NCBI RefSeq assembly: GCF_002737755.1
Contig: NZ_PEGH01000011.1
Span: 93,131-157,130 of the forward strand
Length of the DNA stretch: 64,000 nt
Source of the DNA: Caulobacter sp. BP25
GTDB taxonomy: Bacteria > Pseudomonadota > Alphaproteobacteria > Caulobacterales > Caulobacteraceae
Direction: 5' to 3'
A model generated the notes under the pieces. The model did not search any database, was not told the origin of the DNA, and saw nothing but the letters and a program-made list of their open reading frames with translations. This document shows, piece by piece, positions 58,313-64,000 of the stretch; position 1 is the stretch's first letter, and each line of letters begins with the position of its first letter. The translations under genes were made by a program, and so were the position numbers.

Positions 58313-59713
58313 ATGTCCACGGAATTCGATGTCGTCGTCATCGGCGCCGGTCCTGGCGGCTACGTGGCCGCGATCCGCGCCAGCCAGCTGGGCCTGAAGA
58401 CGGCCATCGTCGAGCGTGAGAACCTGGGCGGCATCTGCTTGAACTGGGGCTGTATCCCGACCAAGGCCCTGCTGAAGTCCGGCGAGATCTACGAACAGCT
58501 GTCGCATCTCGGCGGCTATGGCCTGTCGGTCGAGAAGGCCTCGTTCGACTTCAACAAGATCATCGAGCGCTCGCGCGGCGTGGCCAAGACCATGTCGGGC
58601 GGCATCGCCTTCCTGATGAAGAAGCACAAGGTCGAGGTCATCGAGGGCGAGGCCAAGCTTGAGAAGGGCAATCCCGCGCCCAAGCTCGTCATCGCTCTAA
58701 AGGCCGGCGGCAGCCGCACCGTCCAGGCCAAGAACGTGATCCTGGCCAGCGGCGCCCGCGCTCGCGAGATTCCGGCGATCGGCGCGGTCTCGGACGGCGA
58801 TAAGATCTGGACCTACCGCGACGCCCTGGCGCCGAAGTCGATGCCCAAGTCGCTGGTCGTGATCGGCTCGGGCGCCATCGGCATCGAGTTCGCCAGCTTC
58901 TACCGTGCCCTGGGCGCTGAGGTGACCGTCGTCGAAGCCATCGACCGCATCATGCCGGTCGAGGACGAAGAGGTCTCCAAAGCCGCCCAGAAGGCGTTCG
59001 AGAAGCGCGGTATCAAGTTCCGCATCGGCGCCAAGGTCGGCAAGATCGAGAAGACCAAGGACGGCGTGGCCGTCACCGTCGAGGCTAGCGGCAAGATCGA
59101 GCAGCTGACCGCCGAGAAGTGCATCGTCGCCGTTGGCATCGCGCCAAACAACGATGGCCTGGAGGCGCTGGGCGTCAGCCTGGATCGCGGTCACGTCGTC
59201 ACAGACAAGCACTGCCGCACCAACGTGCCGGGCCTCTACGCCATCGGCGATATCGCCGGCGGTCCTTGGCTCGCCCACAAGGCCAGCCACGAGGGCATTC
59301 ACGCTGCGGAGGCGATCGCCAACTACAAGACCCCGAACGTCCACTCGCCGATCCCGGGCTGCACCTACGCCAATCCGCAAGTCGCTTCGGTCGGGTACAC
59401 CGAGGCTGGCGCCAAGGCCGCTGGCATCGAGGTGAAGGCGGGCCGCTTCCCGTTCCGCGTCAACGGCAAGGCCGTGGCCGCTGGCGAAGTCGAGGGCTTC
59501 GTGAAGACCGTGTTCGACGCCAAGACCGGCGCCCTGATCGGCGCCCACATGATCGGCCACGAGGTGACCGAGATGATCCAGGGCTTCGTCACCGCGATCA
59601 CCCTTGAAGCGACCGAAGAAGACCTGCACGGCATCGTCTATGCTCACCCGACTATGTCGGAAGCGATGCACGAAGCCGCGCTGGACGCCTACGGCCGAGT
59701 CCTGCACATCTAG
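58313..59713 (+). CDS. lpd: Dihydrolipoyl dehydrogenase (E3)
   Basis: A 466-residue flavoprotein that reoxidises dihydrolipoamide with NAD. FAD loop VVVIGAGPGGYVAAIRASQLG is at 6-26. The redox-active disulphide Cys42/Cys47 is in GGICLNWGCIPTKALLKSG, the NAD loop in LVVIGSGAIGIEFASFYRAL, and the His-Glu pair in GIVYAHPTMSEAMHE. Part of the PDH cluster. Confidence 0.97.
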   Translation: MSTEFDVVVIGAGPGGYVAAIRASQLGLKTAIVERENLGGICLNWGCIPTKALLKSGEIYEQLSHLGGYGLSVEKASFDFNKIIERSRGVAKTMSGGIAFLMKKHKVEVIEGEAKLEKGNPAPKLVIALKAGGSRTVQAKNVILASGARAREIPAIGAVSDGDKIWTYRDALAPKSMPKSLVVIGSGAIGIEFASFYRALGAEVTVVEAIDRIMPVEDEEVSKAAQKAFEKRGIKFRIGAKVGKIEKTKDGVAVTVEASGKIEQLTAEKCIVAVGIAPNNDGLEALGVSLDRGHVVTDKHCRTNVPGLYAIGDIAGGPWLAHKASHEGIHAAEAIANYKTPNVHSPIPGCTYANPQVASVGYTEAGAKAAGIEVKAGRFPFRVNGKAVAAGEVEGFVKTVFDAKTGALIGAHMIGHEVTEMIQGFVTAITLEATEEDLHGIVYAHPTMSEAMHEAALDAYGRVLHI

Positions 59714-59731
59714 GTCCGCTAGGGAGACTGG

Positions 59732-61192
59732 ATGGCGCGCAAGGCAGCCGCTACGAGTGAAAAGCCGGCCAAGGCCAGGAAAGGGTCCAAGACGACCCTT
59801 TCCGAAGCCAATCTTGCCGACCTTGGGTCTGAGCGCCTTGCCGCCATCCTGCTCGACCTCTCCAGCGACAGCCACGTCAAGCGCGTGCTGCGGCTGGAGT
59901 TGTTCGCGGAGTCTAGCGCCGAGGGCTTGGCGCTCGAGATTTCCAAGCGCCTGGCGACGATCGGCAAGTCCTCGTCGCGCATCCACTGGCGCAAACGTGC
60001 CGCGTTCGCCAAGGATCTAGACCTGCATCGCCGCATGATCGAGCGGCTGGCGGAGGACGACGCGAACGCCGCGCTCGATCTGATGCTCGACCTCCTCGAT
60101 CTGGCGACGCCCACACTTGATCGTCTCAGCCAGGCGGAAGGGCCGATCGGCGAGGTCTTTCTGGCCGCCCGCGACGGCGTCGGCGCGATCGCCGCCAAGG
60201 CCATGCCCGAACCGCTGGCGCTTGCGGACCGGATCGCTAGGCTCCTGCGCCGCGACGACTACGCCCAGTTCGGTCCGCTGGTGAACGCCGTGACGCCGGC
60301 GCTCGGCGCCAAGGGGCAGGCGCATCTGCGCGAGACGCTTGAGAAGATGCTCGCCGCGCGCTCGACCCGCTCGGCCCACCTCTTCGACGCCCAAGGCGCG
60401 ATCTACAAGGACGCGCTGCGTCGCCTGGCGGACGCCAGCGGCGACGTTGACGCCTTCGAGGCGACCTTCTCGCCGGAGCTGCGTCGCACGCCGCTGGTCT
60501 CAGCCGAGATTGCGCGGCGGCTGCTGGCGGCGGGCAGGGCGGAAGACGCCTTGGCGACCCTGCAGGCGGGCTCGCCCGGCGAACAGCGCGGACGCCACCA
60601 GAGCGCGGTCGAGGAGCGCGCCGCCTGGGAAGACGTGATGCTGGAGGCGCTGGAGGCGACCGGACACCACGATCAAGCTCAGAAACGTCGTTGGGCGGAC
60701 TTCGAGGCGACTTTGTCGATCAGCCGCCTGCGGGCTTATCTGAAGGGCCTGCCCGACTTCGACGATGTCGAGGCGGAAGATCAGGCCAAGGCGGTCGCTA
60801 AGCGCTTCCCGCGCTTCGACACGGCTTTGGCCTTCCTGGTCTCCTGGCCCGACCTGCCGGCGGCGGCGCGGTTGGTGCTGTCGCGCTCGGGCGAGGTCAA
60901 TGGCGCGGACGACACCCTGATCGGCGAGGCCGCACGTCGGCTGGAAGGAACCCATCCCCTGGCGGCCACGCTGTTGTTGCGGGCGTCGATCCAGTACATC
61001 CTTACCTATGGCGTCGCGGCCCGATATGCCGAGGCCGCCCGCCAATTGCTGGAGGCTGAATCGCTGGCGGCGATGATCGGCGACTACGGCGAGTATCCCG
61101 ACCACGCGGCTTTCGTGGCCGACCTGCGGGCATTGCATAGCCGCAAGCAGGGCTTCCGCGCAGAGCTGGAAGCCCTGGGCGGGACCTTCTAG
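59732..61192 (+). CDS. DUF6880-like helical protein, 486 aa
   Basis: A soluble alpha-helical protein: an N-terminal Ala/Lys tail (1-30), then LAAILLDLSSDSHVKRVLRL and repeats resembling TPR/ARM helices, with WEDVMLEALEATGHHDQAQK in the middle and LEGTHPLAATLLLRASIQYI at the C-terminus. It resembles an uncharacterised family (DUF6880). It lies 18 bases after lpd and may share its transcript; it overlaps the convergent ligase gene by 4 bases. Function unknown. Confidence 0.72.
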   Translation: MARKAAATSEKPAKARKGSKTTLSEANLADLGSERLAAILLDLSSDSHVKRVLRLELFAESSAEGLALEISKRLATIGKSSSRIHWRKRAAFAKDLDLHRRMIERLAEDDANAALDLMLDLLDLATPTLDRLSQAEGPIGEVFLAARDGVGAIAAKAMPEPLALADRIARLLRRDDYAQFGPLVNAVTPALGAKGQAHLRETLEKMLAARSTRSAHLFDAQGAIYKDALRRLADASGDVDAFEATFSPELRRTPLVSAEIARRLLAAGRAEDALATLQAGSPGEQRGRHQSAVEERAAWEDVMLEALEATGHHDQAQKRRWADFEATLSISRLRAYLKGLPDFDDVEAEDQAKAVAKRFPRFDTALAFLVSWPDLPAAARLVLSRSGEVNGADDTLIGEAARRLEGTHPLAATLLLRASIQYILTYGVAARYAEAARQLLEAESLAAMIGDYGEYPDHAAFVADLRALHSRKQGFRAELEALGGTF

Positions 61193-62742
61193 GCCGCCCG
61201 GCTGTCGGTCTCGGCCATGCGCTGGATCGCGACATAGTCCGTCTTGCCGCTGCCCAGCACGGGTACTTCGGTGACCTTCAGGATCTTGCGCGGCACGGCC
61301 AGCTCAGGCGCGCCGATCGTTTGGGCGTGGGCGACCAGCGGAGCGACGTCGGCGTCTTGACGGTCGGTCACCAGGATCAGCTTCTCGCCCTTCTTCTTGT
61401 CTGGCAGGGAGATAACCGCGTGCCGCCCGTCAGGCCACACCGCCGATGCGAGGTCTTCGGCCGCCGTCAGCGACACCATCTCGCCGCCGATCTTGGCGAA
61501 GCGCTTCACCCGGCCCTTGATGGTGATCCACAGGTCGTCGGTCATGGTGACGACGTCGCCGGTATCGTGCCAGCCGCCTTCCGGAGCCTCGACGCCGCCA
61601 TCCTCGCGCAGATAGCCGGCCATGATGTTGGGGCCGCGAACGAAGAATCGGCCGCCCTCAGCGATGCCTTCGACGGGGTCGATCCGCACCTCTTGCCCGG
61701 GCAACAGACCACCAACCGTGCCCGGCCGGTTGTCAGTCGGCTTGTTCACCGCGATGACCGGCGAGGCCTCGGTGGCGCCGTAGCCTTCCAGGACCGGCAC
61801 ACCGCCGAAGCGCTCCTTGATCAGGGCGTGGGTCTCGTCACGCACCTTCTCGGCGCCACAGACGATAAACTCCAGGCCTGCTAGCTCGTCAGCGTCCGAG
61901 GCGCGCGCGTACTGGTTCACGAACGTGTCGGTCGCCAGCAGGATCGAGGCCTTCGAGTCTTTGATCAGCGGGGGAATCTGCTTGGTGTGCAGCGGCGAGG
62001 GGTACTGGAACGCCTTCATGCCGGTCAGGATCGGCAGGATCACCCCGCCGGTCAGTCCAAAGCAGTGGAACACCGGCAGCGGGTTGAACATCACCCAGTT
62101 CGGATTGAGCTCGATGTGCGCGGCCACCTGCATGGCGTTCTGGACGAGATTCTCCTGGGTCAGCACCACGCCGCGCGGCGCGCCGAAGCTGCCCGAGGTG
62201 AACAGCACCACGCCCTTATCAGATGGTTTGGCGGGCGCGCGGAACTGGCGCGGGAACAGGCCGGCGGCGGCGGCGAATAGCTTGTCGCTAAGGCCGATCG
62301 TGGCGCGGACATCCTCTAGATAGGTGATCTCGGCCTGGACGCTGACCGCATCGACGATGTCGTGCAGCTTGCCCAATTCGATAAACTTGTGCGCGGTAAG
62401 GACTCGCTTGATCCCAGCCAACTGGCAGGCGGCCTTGATGTTCCGCAGGCCGGCCGTGAAGTTGAGCATGGTCGGTACGCGGCCGAAGGCGTGCAGCGCA
62501 AAGAAGGTCACCACTGATCCGGCGCCCGACGGCAGCAACACGCCGACGTTCTCGCCGGGGCGAGTCATGGCCGCGATCTTGCGTCCCAGCGCGAAGCTGG
62601 CGCGGATCAGATCCGTATAGCTCAGCGGATTGCGATCCTGGTCCTCCAGGATCAGCTTCTTGGCGCCATACTTGTCGCGGGCGTCGATAAGGGCGTCGAA
62701 GATGGCCTTTTGGCCGTTTCGCGCATCGTAAGCTACCGGCAT
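61189..62742 (-). CDS. AMP-dependent acyl-CoA/acyl-ACP synthetase
   Basis: A 517-residue adenylate-forming enzyme. The P-loop-like motif VVLFTSGSFGAPRGVVLTQ is near 189-207, with GGVPVLEGYGATEASPVIAV near 317-336, GGWHDTGDVVTM near 394-405 and the final hinge Lys in GSGKTDYVAI. It resembles the ligase half of bifunctional Aas proteins (2-acylglycerophospholipid/acyl-ACP synthetase). ATG 62742 gives MPVAYDARNGQKA. It is divergent from lipA by 248 bases. Confidence 0.88.
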   Translation of the reverse strand: MPVAYDARNGQKAIFDALIDARDKYGAKKLILEDQDRNPLSYTDLIRASFALGRKIAAMTRPGENVGVLLPSGAGSVVTFFALHAFGRVPTMLNFTAGLRNIKAACQLAGIKRVLTAHKFIELGKLHDIVDAVSVQAEITYLEDVRATIGLSDKLFAAAAGLFPRQFRAPAKPSDKGVVLFTSGSFGAPRGVVLTQENLVQNAMQVAAHIELNPNWVMFNPLPVFHCFGLTGGVILPILTGMKAFQYPSPLHTKQIPPLIKDSKASILLATDTFVNQYARASDADELAGLEFIVCGAEKVRDETHALIKERFGGVPVLEGYGATEASPVIAVNKPTDNRPGTVGGLLPGQEVRIDPVEGIAEGGRFFVRGPNIMAGYLREDGGVEAPEGGWHDTGDVVTMTDDLWITIKGRVKRFAKIGGEMVSLTAAEDLASAVWPDGRHAVISLPDKKKGEKLILVTDRQDADVAPLVAHAQTIGAPELAVPRKILKVTEVPVLGSGKTDYVAIQRMAETDSRAA

Positions 62743-62944
62743 CCCGCCGAAACCTCCCCGAAAAGCGATGACCGCTCTCGTTCGTTAAGCGCGGAGTCTG
62801 CCGGGGAAGGTTTCGCTTTGCAAGAATGAGTCACAAAGCGTGAGCCCCGGCCTTTGCGGCGTAAGGGCTTGAGCAACGCCTTTGCCTCCACCTTCGCCCT
62901 CTGTCGGCCCAGGAGTGATTCCGTCACGAATGGGCTGTTAAGCT

Positions 62945-62962
62945 GGATCAAGCGCTTGATCC
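62945..62962. promoter_or_regulatory. Perfect 18-bp palindrome before lipA
   Basis: GGATCAAGCGCTTGATCC is its own reverse complement and ends 28 bases before the lipA ATG. It could be an operator, or a hairpin in the lipA leader. Confidence 0.55.
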
Positions 62963-62990
62963 GGAAGCCAAGAAGACCGATTTAGGCGCC

Positions 62991-63968
62991 ATGGCAACGG
63001 TGATCGACACCCTCAAGGCTCGCAACCCGGAAGACCGGGCTGTGCGCCACCCCGAAAAGCAGAACCGTCCGGACACGCCTGTGCTCCGCAAACCGGAATG
63101 GCTGCGCGTGCGCGCTCCGGGTTCGGGTCAGTACAACGAGACCCGCAGCATCGTGCGCGAGCACAAGCTGCACACGGTCTGTGAAGAGGCGGCCTGCCCG
63201 AACATCGGCGAGTGCTGGAGCCAGAAGCACGCGACCATGATGATCATGGGCGAGATCTGCACCCGCGCCTGCGCCTTTTGCAATGTCACCACCGGTCTGC
63301 CGACCCAGCTTGATCCCGACGAGCCGCGCCGCGTGGCCGAGGCCGTGGCCAAGATGGGCCTAAAGCATGTGGTCATCACCTCGGTCGACCGCGACGACCT
63401 GCTCGACGGCGGCGCGCGCCACTTCGCCGAAGTGGTCACGGCCATCCGCGCCGCCGCGCCGGGGACGACTATCGAGATCCTCACCCCCGACTTCCTGCGC
63501 AAGGAAGGGGCCGAGAACGTGGTGATCGACTCCAAGCCGGACGTCTTCAACCACAATCTCGAGACCGTTCCGCGGCTCTATCTGAAGATTCGTCCAGGCG
63601 CGCGCTACTACAACTCGCTGCGCCTGCTGGACCGCGTGAAGCAGCGCGATCCCTCCCAGTTCACCAAGTCCGGCCTGATGGTCGGTCTCGGCGAGACCAA
63701 GGAGGAGGTCATGCAGGTGATGGACGACATGCGTTCGGCCGGCGTCGACTTCATCACCATCGGCCAGTACCTGCAGCCGACTCGCAAGCACGCGGCCGTC
63801 GAACGCTTTGTCACGCCCGAGGAGTTCAAGACCTACGAGGCGATCGCCCGGGCCAAGGGCTTCCTGATGGTCTCGTCCAGCCCGCTGACGCGTTCGTCGC
63901 ACCACGCCGGCGACGACTTCGCCAAGCTGCAGGCCGCGCGCCGCGCGCTCGACGCCCGCAAGGCCTGA
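62991..63968 (+). CDS. lipA: Lipoyl synthase
   Basis: A 325-residue radical-SAM enzyme that inserts two sulphurs into protein-bound octanoyl groups. The auxiliary cluster motif [12 protein letters not shown] starts at Cys64. The radical-SAM motif CTRACAFC has Cys90, Cys94 and Cys97. The family end [18 protein letters not shown] holds the serine that ligates the cluster. It serves the lipoyl domains of PdhB and PdhC encoded 5-9 kb to the left. ATG start. Confidence 0.98.
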   Translation: MATVIDTLKARNPEDRAVRHPEKQNRPDTPVLRKPEWLRVRAPGSGQYNETRSIVREHKLHTVCEEAACPNIGECWSQKHATMMIMGEICTRACAFCNVTTGLPTQLDPDEPRRVAEAVAKMGLKHVVITSVDRDDLLDGGARHFAEVVTAIRAAAPGTTIEILTPDFLRKEGAENVVIDSKPDVFNHNLETVPRLYLKIRPGARYYNSLRLLDRVKQRDPSQFTKSGLMVGLGETKEEVMQVMDDMRSAGVDFITIGQYLQPTRKHAAVERFVTPEEFKTYEAIARAKGFLMVSSSPLTRSSHHAGDDFAKLQAARRALDARKA

Positions 63969-64000
63969 CGCCTTGCATCGTCACGTGGTCACGCGCGTGC

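Overview
The window looks like chromosomal DNA of a Caulobacter species (Alphaproteobacteria, close to C. vibrioides/crescentus). It is GC-rich, with GTG/TTG starts and many ATGA-type overlaps. It carries a recognisable Caulobacter flagellin locus (flmH-flmG, flbT-flaF, three flagellin genes, flaG, flaEY) and an alphaproteobacterial pyruvate dehydrogenase operon whose E1-beta subunit has its own lipoyl domain. Species assignment is inference from gene content; no 16S rRNA or tRNA gene was found.

Regions. 1-7.3 kb: partial phosphotransferase, YedI-like membrane protein, recG, a polar amino-acid ABC transporter operon and a KASIII-like synthase. 7.4-14.2 kb: outer-membrane beta-barrel, sterol-desaturase-family enzyme, NrtR-like regulator, HD hydrolase, universal stress protein, a lipoprotein and a MoxR AAA ATPase. 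14.2-24.8 kb: flagellin locus. flmH/flmG (pseudaminic-acid acetyltransferase and flagellin glycosyltransferase) run leftward; flbT-flaF-fljL-fljK-flaG-fljJ, a second FlmH-like acetyltransferase and flaEY run rightward. Two clear sigma-54 promoters precede fljL and fljK, and strong hairpin terminators separate the units. 24.9-31.7 kb: small envelope proteins, ssb with a LexA box, then an accessory patch: a broken XRE regulator, a large thaumatin/GH64-like protein with glycine-rich inserts, and an RTX calcium-binding protein. 32-38.4 kb: ppdK, a methyltransferase, palindromic repeats, and a wrbA/pirin pair divergent from a LysR regulator with a dyad operator between them. 38.4-42.7 kb: a protein built almost wholly from about 65 octapeptide repeats, encoded just downstream of an Hsp70-family gene, then a flavoprotein. 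42.8-47.1 kb: DEAD-box helicase, a small membrane protein behind two BlaI-type dyads, a gene-poor stretch and a GNAT enzyme. 47.3-64 kb: core metabolism (secG, pyrG, rpmF, eno, a FtsB-like gene, pdhA-pdhB-pdhC, glutathione peroxidase, lpd, an acyl-CoA/ACP ligase, lipA).

How genes work together. FlmH is expected to help build the pseudaminic-acid donor that FlmG transfers to the flagellins encoded next door; FlbT and FlaF govern flagellin mRNA translation and filament assembly. In the right arm, eno, the PDH subunits, Lpd and LipA (which makes the lipoyl cofactor carried by E1-beta and E2) connect glycolysis to acetyl-CoA. The items I would check first are the octapeptide-repeat protein with its Hsp70 neighbour, the second PseH-like enzyme in the flagellin locus, the composite FlaEY protein and the paired BlaI-like operators.
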